Assembly: GCF_000264905.1 (NCBI RefSeq)
Contig: NW_006763132.1
Location: 687,755 to 751,754, forward strand
Origin: Stereum hirsutum FP-91666 SS1
Taxonomy: Eukaryota > Basidiomycota > Agaricomycetes > Russulales > Stereaceae
Length of the DNA: 64,000 bases
Direction of reading: 5' to 3'
The translations under genes were made by a program, and so were the position numbers. Position 1 is the first letter of the stretch; the number at the start of each line of letters is the position of its first letter. Of the stretch, positions 24,115 through 36,204 are shown in pieces. The notes beneath the pieces are model-generated. The model searched no databases. It saw only the letters and a list, made by a program, of their open reading frames with translations, and had not been told where the DNA came from.

Positions 24115-24538
24115 AATAGATATACTAAGAGTGCTTCAGAGATTCAACTGCAAGCTGGGAGTGCTGTAGGAGGAGAAATTCATATATAGCTGGTACGAAA
24201 GAGGTGTCGTCTTGAACATCCGAGACAAAGGAAGAGTGAAAGTGGCCCAGCCGCCAGCACAGCCACGTGGACGACTGTGTGGCACTTGTGTGGCACACCT
24301 GAACAAAATGTATCCGATAACTCAAGAACCGTTAGGGCTCAGTTCAGGATCGAGCGAGGGTAGGTGGAGAAGTACATGGTCGGAACTATATATGAGGGTA
24401 ATCAGAGTAGCGTTACGCTTCGAGGCCAAACATTCTTCCTTTCTTCCAAACTTTTCGGAGCAATAGGGACAAAGTAAAACAAGGTGATCACTGTCACAGC
24501 GAGGCTTCCATCGTACTACGATTCCAAGGTTATACAGA
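24115..24538. other. Spacer between MYND and aminopeptidase genes
   Basis: Promoter of the MYND gene and 3' end of the second aminopeptidase gene, both on minus. No other feature seen. Confidence 0.5.
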
Positions 24539-27500
24539 TCACTTCGCTCCATTCAGCCATGACGTTAGGTCCTCCGTGGACCGCTGCATATCATAGAAGG
24601 TGGGCCACATTAACATCAGGCTATACCCCCGTAATAGAATCTGTTTTCGTCGCCACGTACCTCGATCCATGCAGCCCTAGCCTTGATAGAGTCGAGAGCT
24701 TGTGCGAGAGCTTGACTATACTTGGATGTATCCTTATCCTGTATCATGATGCAAGCTCAGTCAAGGAAGAGACAAATAGGGATCTACACTAGAGCAACGC
24801 AACGGACCTTGAAGAACTCCTCGATATGTTGGACATCTTGCTTCGTAGACAGATTCTCATAGGAAGCCTACGTTTGCCACGCATACATAAATCAGAGCTA
24901 TCGAGCTTCATAAGATACCCATCATGAAATTACCTGAACAAAATATCGCATCGTAAAGTTGCCTTCGAACCGCTTGTCCAACTGCATGTCACCGTCCCGC
25001 GTTCAATACAGGCCTCAGTACCCCATCATGAAGAACAAATAACGCAGAAAAGAGGAGGACGCACGATGTGATAATTTTCCTCGAAGAACCACATCAATTC
25101 CCTCCTGAACTTCGGATTGCCTTGTCCAATACCGAAGAGGAAGAACATCACGTCTTGATCTCTAGCTTTCATAGCGATCTCAAAAGTGCGGTCTATCAGT
25201 TCTTTGTCCTGCGTTGCACCTAGAGCGCGACTAGATGTAGAATATCAGCCAGCAGGACAGGTTTATCACAAGAAACATTGATTTATGGTCGGAAGAAAGC
25301 AGTCATGAACGCACATAGCCGCCGCTTGAACTGACGGCGTCTTCGGATTGTCATACAGCTTTGCAACGGCGTTGTACTCCTGTGAACCGCCGTATTGGAT
25401 CGCCTGGTGCAAAGAACATATCCGCAATTCGACGCCACTTCGTCAAACACCAGTCGTTCGAGCATTATGAGTTTGGCTTACAATTTGGAATGTGATTTTC
25501 AGCAGGTCAGCAGGGATAGCATGGTCGTCATCGGTCTCCGCATACCTCGCGAAACGCTGCTGTAGCTCCTGTATCGTCCTGCATGTATTGTCGATAAAGA
25601 ATCCCCAACAAGCTCGCCGTTAAAATTGTTAACATACCCAGGATCCTTAGCCAGCGCAGCCTGTTCAATTGCTCTAGTCCTCAGCTCACTGGTATCGGCA
25701 TCATCCTGGTCGGAGTATTCAAAGCCGAGCTTCTTCACTAGCGGGACGTACAACTCCTAGAGCGTCAATCATGATGAACGTCAGTCAGTTTCTGCGGGTG
25801 TAACGATGAATGAGCTAGAATGAACCGACCCTTCGGAAAACGTTCAAGGCCTCCACAAGATCGGTGTTCTCCCACCACGTATCGACGACGTTCGAAAGAT
25901 TCTGGGAAATGCCGTCCCATACCAAGACTGAAGAGCGAAAATTATTGAGCCATTCAGCCACATACGGAGGACCACGGTCCACATCACTATACACGTACAT
26001 TCACGTTCGCTCCTTAAAATGTTGACCAATTCCAAGGCAGCACTGATCTTCAGGTGACCAGACTTCGCAAAGGCCATTGCATCATGCACTAATCCAATCC
26101 TGTCATTGAGAGAGAACGCAGATCCGATAGTCTTTGCAGCCTCGTGAGCGATCAATGACAGCCGTTGCGGGGTGTAGAGTACGCGGACTAATTTCGAGTT
26201 CAGAGTTAACCAGGTTATATATGAATGGTGATAAAGCTGAGAGATCGTAGACGTACAGACTCCAGGCGAATCCGCATTCAACTTCCAAGGCTTCCTGGTA
26301 TCAACGTCGAACTCTGCCTCTCTTGTGTTCAAGATGATGCTTCTGTCAATAGTTAGCGTCCCATCGGCATTGGTCTTGAGCAAGCTCAGGGGGATCGTCC
26401 TGCAGACGTTGCAGAACGAGTATCAGAACGATGCCGTCGAAGGAAGCGGCATAGAACTCACCATATCGTCTCGTTATCCTTTGGCTCAGCAGGCCCGTCC
26501 TCAAGGAACCTATCTTGTCTGACTTTGATCTTCGTACCGTCCTCTGACTCTGAGACCGTAACCACGGGGAAGCCGATCTATGATCACGTCCTCGAGTGAG
26601 CGAAGTCTACGAAACTCCTCGGTCCTTTATCCCTGTGACAAACAAGACCTACCTTTGTGATCCAATTCTCCATGACTTTGCCTATATCGGTGCCTGAGGC
26701 TTGGCTGAGTCCTTCCCACAGATCAGCCGTCGTGCTATTCCCGTATAGGTGGCTCTTTAGATACAGGGAAACACCCTTGAGGAATTTTGGTTCGCCGACG
26801 TAGTATGAAAGCATACGAAGTACTATTTATCCGGCTCAGCCTGGAATCATGTACGCTTATACGGAAGATTGGGAAGAGATACGCACCGCTGGCCCCCTTT
26901 GCATACGACAAGTTGTCAAAGATCTTTCATAGTGGGAGATTGGTCATTATTCTTGTCAAAACCAGATGTAGAGCGCAGAAAAGCAAGGCTCATACCTGAC
27001 CGATCTTGTTTGCATCTGGACAATCGACCTCGACAGGGTGCGAGGATAATTTGGCGTCAAGCCTGAGTGCTTTGTTGAGCTGGTTGGTGACAAATTCGGA
27101 GTCGACCTTCCACTCAGGGAATATCCTGGGGGCAGTTATACGAGTAATCATCAGCAGTCAGCACTGTAGTATAGAGACAGGAAGGTTAGCTCACTTATCG
27201 ATTATGATATTTTGACCCATCTTTTGCGAACAGATCATCGGCATGGATTCAATGTAGGAGTTACACGCCACTTACCATTGTAGCAAAGCCTGTTCATTAT
27301 CAGATCGACGCATGAACAGAGTTAGAGTCAGAGTAAATGCATATTCTCTTAGTATAGAACAGACCCTCGTTCAGCCAGAGATAGCTCCACCATTCCATTG
27401 TCGCGATGTTTCCGAACCACATATGCGCGACTTCATGACTCTGAATCCCAGCAACCCGTTTCTTCGTGGTGATGCCCGTACCGTTGGGATCGACGAGAAA

Positions 27501-28692
27501 GGCTGAAGTCCTACCGGTGATGAGTCCCTGGAGCGAGAGCCACACAACAGTCAGTCATTTGATAGATATTTCAGATAAACTTCGCAGAATGCTTACCCAG
27601 TTCTCCATCGCACCTGTCAGTATTTGAGAGTGAGGCAGTCAGCAAACAGTCCTATAATAACCTCTACTATATTGCCAAAGCCCGCTTACCTGCGTCAAAA
27701 TCATTGGCTACCAATGTATCGAGCTTAGGCAGCGGATACTCCACGTCAAACACTTCTTCGTAAATCGGCATAACCCTCCTCTTCACATCCAGAGCAAATT
27801 GCGCCTGGTGAATCTTGTCTTCTGTAGTATACACTCTCAGCGGTCGAACCTTGCCGCTCAATGGGCTGGTATATGACGATTCGATGTACTTGAAGGGGCC
27901 GTTGGCATAGGCAAGGAGATATGTTGACATAGGCGGAGTTGTTTCGAATCGGGTAACGGTCCATTCTCCGCTTTCTACACCTGAGTAGAGGGCCTTTTCG
28001 AAATCGTCCACAAGCGCGGGGGTAGCGATAAACGAGGAAGTATCAATAGCGGGCATGTTTGACAGGCTGACAGTTCCAGTTTGAGAGATCATGGTGACCG
28101 CGAACGTCGCCTTGAGAAGGGGTTCGTCCCAGCAAGGAATGGCTTTACGAGCGTAAGTAGCCTGTAAAATTCACTCCATTCAGCGAAGGCATATATCAAG
28201 GTTCGATCAGAATAACCTCAAACTGGGTCAAAGAATATATTCCCTTGTCCCAGGTACTCTTGTAGTATCCAGTCATTCCTCCTTCGAGAACGCCAGTAAA
28301 CCCTACCCGAAGGGTGGCGTTTGTACCAGCAGCAAGTGTGTCGGCAAACGAGTATGATACACGTTCCGTCTTGGAGTCATAGGCTTTGTTGGTGGGTTTC
28401 AGTGACTGCACGGAGCCATCAGAAGACGATAGGGCGAGAGCTGCGACTGAAAGAGAAAGGCTTTCGTTCGCGTTAAAAGTAATTGTGTTCGTGGGCTCGA
28501 GGATGTTTAGACTAGCTAACCGTCAGGCTTCTGCATGGTAATTCCAGAGTAGAGTACTCACTGTACGATAATTATCCCCTCGAAGACCTCTCTCTCTAGG
28601 TTAGTGCGGATAGTGACCTCATAGTGCTTTGGAAGGACATCCGTGGGCAGTCTGTATGTACTCGCTGGTAGAGTCTCGCTAGACATGGTCAT
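24539..28692 (-). CDS. M1 zinc aminopeptidase (Aap1/Ape2/PSA type), paralog 2
   Basis: Twenty-two exons on minus: 28692-28562, 28511-28217, 28161-27690, 27613-27597, 27527-27365, 27289-27276, 27220-27195, 27125-26996, 26923-26887, 26822-26653, 26577-26462, 26399-26257, 26187-25999, 25927-25830, 25756-25638, 25578-25482, 25403-25315, 25230-25065, 24981-24934, 24867-24808, 24738-24661, 24583-24539. They give 900 aa. GAMEN is at 300-304; HEVAH at 336-340 and E359 complete the zinc site, so the enzyme should be active. Unlike paralog 1 there is no presequence, so a cytosolic enzyme is likely. Eleven consecutive exons (130, 37, 170, 116, 143, 189, 98, 119, 97, 89, 166 nt) have the same length in both paralogs, as do the 17-, 14- and 26-nt micro-exons. 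Two introns of paralog 1 are absent here and one extra splits its 108-nt exon into 48 and 60. Confidence 0.92.
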
Positions 28693-29915
28693 GTGTGTGA
28701 TGGTATCGATTTCTGAGCAATAGAACTCAACAAGGAAGTTTTCGCGGGTTGCAATCGAGAGACAAGAGACAGCGTTGTTCGTTGCCCCGTCGAAACGCTG
28801 GTACTTATGCGGACCTAGACGGCGTCTACTACTGATCATCTGGGCAGAGGGTTCGGGACACCCGAGATCCAGGGCCACAATCATTCTGACTCTTTATGCT
28901 GAAATGTGTAGGTCCATCGAGAGAACGGTGTGAAGAGGGAAAATGCACCTTGAGAAAGCATATCGTGACTCAAATTTGTTACCTCCAGTCAAGTGCGGAG
29001 CCGCGCATTCAGACGCGTCGAATGCAGGTAGGCCAATACTTATACCGAGTCCGGGACCTACAATGGCAGCATCTTGGACCTTAACATGTGCTCATATCCA
29101 CTCATACCAGAGGCAGGGGTACGTTTGAGGGAGATAGGGTCGATGAACGCTCGAAAGAAACTCAAGACTTTGCAAAGGGGCGGATAGGCAGGTGGCACCA
29201 TTGCGGCACATGCCGGCGGGCATTGAATCTGGGCCACATGCGTTTACATTTGTAAGTTGGCCGCTGCGTCGATGTGTTTTTTTATCGCTTTATTCTCGTT
29301 TGGCAGGACAAGATCCAAATTTAAACCAGGAGGCTCGTCTCACGTATTGTTATTTTTCGCGACGAGTAGCAAGACAACGCGTGGGTTCCTTGGTGCGTTC
29401 TACTCCACCGGTCGGTTACTATCCCCCAAGCCTGAATTGTGCTCAGATCAGGCCTTTCATACCGCGAGACATCGAAGGCGGTAGAACTTATTGAGTCATA
29501 TCAGCTCAATTACCCATCCGTAGTGTGTAGACGGCTGCAGGTTCACAACCTCTCAACATGTTCAAGTTCGAGATGTAAGTGCTGTTCGCGGTGAACACTG
29601 AGGTACTATATCCACAGTTACCTCTTGATACTATGGGGTGGAAGGCTGTAGAGCTTCGTCAAAAAGAACAGAACGCTTGTCAGATAACCCGTGGACTCGA
29701 ACGTACCGCGGCCACTCATAATCACACGAATACACGCCATGTATAGACCGCTCACACCCCACGCCCCAAGAACTCCTCGAATCGCTTAATACACAGTCTG
29801 CTGACTGGGAGGTACGTCTCTCGGCTCCCGCCGCCCCGACTATACATTCTACATTCCTTGAATGCTACTGTAACCGTCGCTATCCAATTCTCCTCCAACA
29901 AGAGCAGCATTGACC
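28693..29915. other. Spacer between divergent genes
   Basis: Divergent promoter region between the second aminopeptidase (minus) and the RGG protein (plus). Short frames on both strands match nothing I recognise. Confidence 0.5.
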
Positions 29916-31120
29916 ATGAATACCAACCTAACTACCGCGACCGCAGTGTCATCACATGCAGATGGTCCCGGAAGTGAGTCTCTCAATCATGGCAGTGAAT
30001 CAGCGCTAAGATCTGGACGAGGAGGTAACTCGATGGGAGCTGCAGAACGAACTGGCAGAGGAGGTAGGGCCCGAGGTAGAGGCAGAGGTAGAGGCGGGGG
30101 CCCGAGTGTTATGGGTGTTGATGGTGAAGCAGTTAGAGGTTCCGGCCGCGGAAATGGTAGGGCAAGGGGTGGTCGTAGTATTAATCGGCGCGGACGTGGG
30201 AGGGGTGGGGGTGAACCCGAACAGCATACACAAGAGGGGTCGGAAATTGCAGGCAGTATTGGCCGAAGAGGTCGAGGTGGAGGCAACGGTCCAAATCGTG
30301 ATGAGATAATTGAGACAACAGGAGCATTGGGTAGCGGTGGAAGAGGGGCTGATGGACCAGGCAGGGGGGGATTGCAGGGAAGTGTTATGGGCAGCGGACA
30401 AGGAGGACGAAGAGCAACGAGAGGGTTACCCCGGGGAGGTAGAGGTGGAGGCGGGTCAGATCGAGGTCGTGGTGGAGGGGTAGGTGAGGGTGGATCTGGT
30501 CGAGGCAGAGGCAGAGTCGGAAGCGGCGGATTAAGCGGCAGTGGCAGTGGACGAAGAGGTATAGGGAGAGGCAGGGGTAATGGACGTGGGGGTAGGGTTG
30601 GAGGTGGCGGAGTTGGTGGCGCGGGCGGCCAGCCAGGACGAGCTACACCCAATGCAATGGTGCTAACTGATTCGGACTCCGACGGAGAGGCATCAGACCA
30701 CTCAGACTCCGACAGCGATGCCTGGGACGCTCGGGGGATCTTGGACGATATCGATACAGGCTTTGGAATTGCTCCCCAAGGAGGATTACTGGAGGTATCT
30801 GGCTATGGATCTGACTGACGACGAATGGGGATTAAAGGTAGTTTGTGCAGACATGGATCGGAAACAGGGAAACGTCTGTCGTAGTCACGATCAATGTATC
30901 ACCCATTATAGGTAGAATTATATCAGGAGTTGTTGACAGGGTGTATCGCGCAAGGTGGGAGCCAAAACAAGGAGATCGTGTCGCAAAAGAAACTCGGCTA
31001 ACGCTCTTGGCTTGCCCTAGAGAGAACAATCGGAGCGCCAAACCTTCGGATTACTTACACGATGCGGCAAGAATCATGCATGGCAGACCCGAACTGAGCA
31101 AATCACACAAACTCTTGTGA
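29916..31120 (+). CDS. RGG/RG-rich low-complexity protein
   Basis: Two exons, 29916-30794 and 30851-31120, with a 56-bp GT..AG intron containing CTGAC branch sites, give 382 aa. Residues ~35-240 are almost entirely Gly/Arg (RGG, GRGRG repeats). A short acidic run (DSDSDGEASDHSDSDSD) follows, then an ordinary-composition C-terminus (TWIGNRETSVVVTINVSPI and on). RGG domains bind RNA and are arginine-methylation targets in proteins such as fibrillarin, Gar1 and Nop3. No RNP or methyltransferase core is visible here, so this is not a known member. Start: first ATG; the frame extends two codons upstream only with TTG. Without the intron the frame stops at 30818. A strongly biased repeat can keep frames open by chance, so confidence is moderate. 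Confidence 0.55.
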
Positions 31121-31355
31121 CTGTCAGCGAGCTACAACTTCATGTGTGGAACTAGTTCAGGTAATGTATTATGGATTTGGCAGCAAGGGAATATGGTAGC
31201 AGGTGGCAGAAAGTCGTGGAAATATTACAAGCACAACACGGGCAGCAAGGTAAGTACATACCGATAGCAAATATAACGGAGCAGTGTTGCGGTTGTGTTG
31301 AGGACAGCAAGACACGTGGAGGAAGAACAAGAGAACAGTCATGGAACGAATAGGT

Positions 31356-32389
31356 TTATTTCTTACCCTTATGCTCTGCGATCAGCCGTATCCCAGCTGC
31401 CTTCATGGCCGAAGACCAATGATCGTTGTGGAGGTCCCAGCCATCGGAAGTCATTTTCTCTATTGAATGCAAGCCAAAATTGAGGAACAGGATGCCTTGG
31501 ATGGAAACAGAAACACTTACCGTTTCCTTGGGGGAAGAGGTTGAAAACCTCTCCTTGAAGCGACAACTTCTTGATGGTATCCATAATCACCTTCACTACC
31601 TTATTATCTCCACGCGCCGCCGCACCAACTAAGATCTCCTTCCACATCCAGTTCAAGACATGGTCGATAGAGTCGCTATCCGCGTCGTATATCACATTGT
31701 TGTTGGTGTCCTTGAAACAGGTGCATGCCTCGTTGATGTCCGTGAACTCCGCGCTGTTTAAAAAGAGTTAGAGTAAGATAGTGCGCTACTGGGCCGAAGG
31801 AACTCACCGACTACTAGTACTACCCGCGCGATCGACGGTGCGGCAACAGAGAACAAGACATTTCCGAACCTCATCAACCTCGAACCCTTCTTGTGCACCC
31901 AAGGTCCAGAGGTGAGGAAGCCAACCCGCTAACTCCTGCAAGATATCCCTCATCATCTCTGCTTGCTCTTCATAACCGTCATGTGGGTCAGATTTGATAT
32001 GACGTTGGAGCGCCTTCAACTGGTCATCGAGTGACGCTTTGTGCCCGTTGTAGTCGATTAGGTCCTTCTTCGCTTGGATGGCAGTAGAGTCGCCAGTAGG
32101 TACAAAGTCGATCGCAGTGAGGGCAGCAACGAGTTTGTCGCGGGAAGAAGGCGTATGAAACGAATCTAGGACGGGACCAAGATGCGCATCGAGCTTCTCG
32201 AGAAGTTGCACGGCAGTACAGTCCGTCGAGAGTGATCTGAGAATGGCGCTTGGGAGTTTGATATTTGCGGCTGACGACTAGATATATATTTTCAAGTCGG
32301 CCAACAGCTCTACCAAATGAGAGAAAGACTGGATGCGGAGAGCAAACCTTAGTTGTGGGTTTCCGCTTGGTTTTTGCGACGTCGGCCAT
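31356..32389 (-). CDS. Orphan-family protein, paralog A
   Basis: Four exons on minus: 32389-32348, 32277-31808, 31753-31521, 31459-31356, giving 282 aa. I recognise no named domain. It shares with the genes at 34524 and 36205 a mostly helical N-terminal half (LPSAILRSLSTDCTA, LEKLDAHLGPVLDS, then an acidic stretch, ELAGWLPHLWTLGAQEGFEV). All end exon 2 in a Ser-Arg that is split by the intron. The second half has the block VLNWMWKEILVGAAARG, with an ankyrin-like feel but no ankyrin consensus, and the tail GWDLHNDHWSSAMKAAG. There is no signal peptide or membrane segment, so it is probably intracellular. The four-exon plan is the same in all three intact copies. Function unknown. Confidence 0.8.
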
Positions 32390-33299
32390 GTCACTGATTG
32401 AGGTTAAGCCTATTCAAGCCGAGGGTTAAGGAGAAGTATCAAAGAGACACAAATGACGCGCGTACAGTTCGTAAGATCCTGGTTTTCGGTCGTCCTCCTC
32501 AGACCAGCGGGGCTTCAATGCTTCAAATGAACAACTAGCGTCCGAGGTTACGAGACAGATTCAGAGTTTTCACAGGTGAGAGCTCGAAGTGATGCAACAA
32601 TAGAAAGCGCAGTATCCTTAGAGAAGGCCAGGCGAAGATAATGTCGCGTTCAAGTCGCGTCGTAAGACGTCGTAGAGGATAACTTGGGCTGAACCCGCGA
32701 CGTGACCTGTGGTCAGGCCAGAGACTTGCCCTAAAGCAAACAAAAGATGCGCCATATCCTCGGGATGAGTGACGTCAGGCGGCAACCGAGTTGTGACCGA
32801 GCAACGACCGAGCGAACCTGTCGGTGTCAGAGTAAGTACCGGAAAACATCTACCGCTGATAGTCACAGAGAAGAAATGACCATTGAACGAGTTTTGTATT
32901 TGGTCAGCTAAGATGTAGTTCATCATGGGGAAGGCCGGGAGGCTGATATGGGCTGCAAATCGGTTGGCCAGCTTGAGAGGGAAATGGTCGTCGCGAATCC
33001 GAGAGGGATGTCGTGGAACAAACCCAAAACCCAAAACGGAAGTTCCCGGATTTCATTGGTGCGGGAGCGGGCCGAGACACGTGGACCCCGAGTTGGGAGT
33101 GTAATCCCGTCACGGTCATTTCAATTTCGTGGGTCCGATTTATCTTGAGGTCCTTGGGCATGCTGCTTGTTGCATCCTACCTGCTGAAAGATAGAAAGGT
33201 GGGATGTCATACTTTTTCACAGAGTAGATACTTACTTTTTTTTTTGTTTCGTCTCCGAGTCCCCTACATCAGGATTAAGTAGCCCATCTAGCAGTCGAG
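32390..33299. other. Spacer inside the orphan cluster
   Basis: Promoter side of paralog A and upstream flank of the inverted, decayed copy. I see no gene. Confidence 0.45.
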
Positions 33300-34157
33300 A
33301 GCTGATGAGCAACCTTGAGCAACTCCTATAGTAAGTCCACTTCCTCTGGATAATTAACTGGCGCGGTCTGTCGATAATGTCAACAGCCGATGAATTCGCC
33401 CATCGGAGGGACCAAGAGAGCCGTTTGAACTTTGAGTTCCATCGCCTACTACTTAGTAAGTTTCAAAAATGGGTGTTATGAGTTATACAATAGCATTCAT
33501 CCGATGTTTGGAGAACCCGAAAGCGATTCCGACGAGCAGCAGGCAGGAATTATGGAGGAGATGCTAGATCTGATAGCGAACTGGCTACCCATTTATGGCA
33601 GCTAGGAGTCGAGGAGGAGTATACGGGTTTTGCCATTCTCTCCGGCCTTCGTTTTTGCACAAACACTCTGAGGGAGATGAAGTCCTGTGTTAGCAAGTAA
33701 GCCCGTCGCCTCCTTCATGGTACTGATAAGTACTAATGATGCGACTTATCCCTTACCAGCATCGACGTCTTCAGCCTCGACCATGACGATGTGCAAATCA
33801 AGAGTGCGCACGATGAGGTCGTTTGGGACGCTTCCACGGAGCGCATCGATTCTATAATGGACTGGGTGTGGCGGGACTTCCTCATCAGCACTCTCGCCCG
33901 AGACATCGATGATTTTGGCGAAGGCGTCTTACAAGAGACCAAGAACTGGGTTATATACAGTAAAATCATCTCTCTTATTCCTCGGGAAGGACGTAAGTGA
34001 TCATGAAGCTTCTCCAAATGCATGCTTCAGTTCTCATTTGACAAACATAGGTACCGAAAGCCCCGAAGGCGTCCCGTATCAAGCAGATCATTGGAACCAA
34101 GACATGAAGGATGCAGCAGAGCGCCTTTTGAGGCTCGAAGGCGAACGCAACCAATAA
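33300..34157 (+). pseudogene. Orphan-family copy D, inverted and frameshifted
   Basis: The only family copy on plus. Blocks in order: SSRELMSNLEQLL near 33300, EFAHRRDQESRLNFEFHRLL near 33390-33460, QQAGIMEEMLDLIANWLP at about 33540-33590, then LWQLGVEEEYTGFAILSGLR in another frame. These are followed by IDVFSLDHDD, SIMDWVWRDFLISTLARD and PYQADHWNQDMKDAAERLL, ending at the TAA at 34155. The switch at about 33590 needs one base restored to keep WLP..LW(x)LG in register as in the intact paralogs, and the uncorrected frame stops at once. No clear start is left. It reads as a decaying fourth copy. A very short intron at the frame switch cannot be excluded but no splice sites are visible. Confidence 0.6.
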
Positions 34158-34523
34158 GGATAGAAAGTCATGCCGATGCACGATCCCCGGTGTAGTCACT
34201 CTGACCTATACTCCACATCCGCTCTATCGTACCTTGTATTGACCGAAAGTTTGACGGCACAAAACCGCGAAGGGGCTTCACTGTACTATGTGATAACTAC
34301 CCGGGGCTGCCGGTGCCCAAAATGTATGGATAATTGCATAATACAGAAGAGCGTAGGACATATCAAGGGAACAAAGTCAGAGTAAGTAAGATAAATCCAG
34401 CACATCGCGTCATGGTCAGCATGACTTCTAAAAGACCACCCCGCAGGAGAGACAACTTTGAATTTGGGCCCGTTGGGATATATAAGACACTAGAGTTCGT
34501 TACGTTGGGCGTGGATCGATGAT
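34158..34523. other. Convergent spacer
   Basis: Lies between the 3' ends of the decayed copy (plus) and paralog B (minus). Nothing coding seen. Confidence 0.45.
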
Positions 34524-35624
34524 TCATGCCCGGCCGCAATGTTCTTCGAGAAGACGACGTCCTGCGTCCTTCATGGCCTGAGTCCAATGGTCGTTATGGA
34601 GGTCCCATCCCTCCTTCGACGTTGATCCTAAGGACGCAAAGAACGTCAACGTCAACGAATATTTCTGACACCACAGAGCTAGACACGACTCACTGCCTTC
34701 AGTAGGGAACAGGTCGAGAACCTCGGAGGTGAGTCCGAAGTCCTTCATGCTTTTCAGAATGGCTTTGACTTCGGTAGTCTGTCCCCGCGCAGCAGAACTA
34801 ACAAGGAGCTCTTTCCATACCCAATTGACCACGCATTCGATAGGATCATCGGCATCGTAAATGTTATCGTCCTCATCTTCGTCATCGTCTCCGTTGTCCT
34901 CGCTATTGTAGTCCTTCTCCCTCCGAAAAGGGTAGGTATCGTACCAGACCTCGGAGAATTCAGAACTGACAGCGTGTTAGTGTGACCCTCCATTACTATA
35001 TACTGCCGAAAGTGAATTGTCAATAGATAACTCACCGGCTGCCGCAGTTAATAGCGTCTTGTATCGAATCTGTGCATAGTTCGAGGGATTCTCGAACGCG
35101 ATTCACCTCACATCCGTCCTCTACGCCGATCTCCCATAGCTCCGGTAGCCATTCTGCGATGTCTTGTTTGATCTCGTGCATGCTTTCCCCTTGCTCTTCG
35201 TATCCCCCTTTCCAATTGGCTCGAACATCCTCATTCAGGTCTCGCAGATACCCGTTAAGAGCGGTGTAGTGAGTATCATATGCGATAGAAGCGAGTATGA
35301 TAGCTTTGTCGGCCACCGGGGCCGTTTCGTATCTCACGGACTGGAGAGCTGCGGCGACCTTCTCGCGTTCAGCGGAAGAGGCAAGCGAGTCGAGGACGGG
35401 TCCAAGGTGTCTATTGAGGTTATCAAGAAGGAAGTCTGTCGTGCATGTGGTCGGAAGAGATTGAAGAACGACGCTCGGAACCATGGTACTCCCACCTGTT
35501 GTCTAGAAGGCATAAACCGAGGTAAGAAGGACTACTTATAACACGAAAAAAAAAAATCAGCAAAGAAGATAGGATTACTACGTACTTTGGAGTCTGCTGG
35601 GATGGAGGTTTGGACCGACGACAT
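34524..35624 (-). CDS. Orphan-family protein, paralog B
   Basis: Four exons on minus: 35624-35586, 35502-35036, 34965-34694, 34627-34524, giving 293 aa. It is homologous to the genes at 31356 and 36205 along the whole length: VPSVVLQSLPTTCT, LNRHLGPVLDSL, the core YEEQGESMHEIKQDIAEWLP followed by ELWEIG, CGSR across intron 2, VVNWVWKELLVSSAARG and GWDLHNDHWTQAMKDAG. Unique to this copy is a long acidic run in exon 3 (about a dozen Asp/Glu within DNGDDDEDEDD). Exons 2 and 4 are 467 and 104 nt, almost the sizes in paralog A (470 and 104). No known domain. The GW-LHNDHW-AMK motif near the C-terminus and the WVWKELL helix are the most conserved parts and probably the functional core. Confidence 0.8.
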
Positions 35625-36204
35625 GGTGCTGGACGGAAGGGATCTGTGTTGAGCGAGAGCTAGGAGTGGCAGTGTGTTCGAAGGCAGAACAGTGGATCCT
35701 ACTAGTTGAGTTGCGCACCCATCCCCTTTTTATGAGCGAGCTGAAGGGCAAAGGAAGACAGAAGGAGATACGATCTTGGGAGACATCACCGTGTAGATCC
35801 TTGATCTCTTTCACCCTTTCAATGTACATCCACAGTCAGATCCGCGATCTCTTTCAATGTACATCCGGAATTACATTCTTGATCTCTTTCAACGCACATC
35901 GGGAGTTAGATCAAATGTTCGGGAACTTCCTGTAGGCGCATGTATCGCACAAAGGCGTACAAAGACTGAAAGGAACCAAAGCACCGCCTCGCAACTCTTT
36001 CATCACCAGATACAGCCTGCATAACGATATTATCTTGTCATAAGAGAGCAATACAAGGAAAAGAGTCATACCGATGTTCGAGACTCAAAAGAATCAAAGC
36101 AATATAAGGTTAAGAAAAAAGGACAACCGCAAAGAGATACGCGATGATAAAAAGAAAACAAAGGCAAATGGTGGTTCTCGAGGCGTGGGAAAGGAAAGAA
36201 TGGA
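35625..36204. other. Spacer with promoter repeats of paralog B
   Basis: Upstream region of paralog B and 3' side of paralog C. It contains the imperfect tandem repeat at 35797-35912. No gene seen. Confidence 0.5.
35797..35912. repeat. Imperfect triple repeat upstream of paralog B
   Basis: Three diverged copies of a unit beginning with a GATCTCTTTCA core (35803, 35847, 35881), each followed by a TGTACATCC-like block (ACGCACATC in the last). Spacing is 35-44 bp. They lie 180-290 bp upstream of the paralog B start and could be binding sites or just a minisatellite. Confidence 0.55.

Noticed and set aside
29987..30652. 221-codon Pro/Leu-rich frame on minus
   Set aside because: Exact antisense of the GGN/RGN-rich coding repeat; such repeats keep the other strand open by composition alone.
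30718..30915. Protein-like plus frame (LELLPKEDYWRYLAMDLTDDEW) overlapping the RGG gene end
   Set aside because: It overlaps the end of exon 1 and most of the 56-bp intron with a good branch site; the spliced RGG model explains the region better. No splice can join this frame to the RGG exon cleanly.
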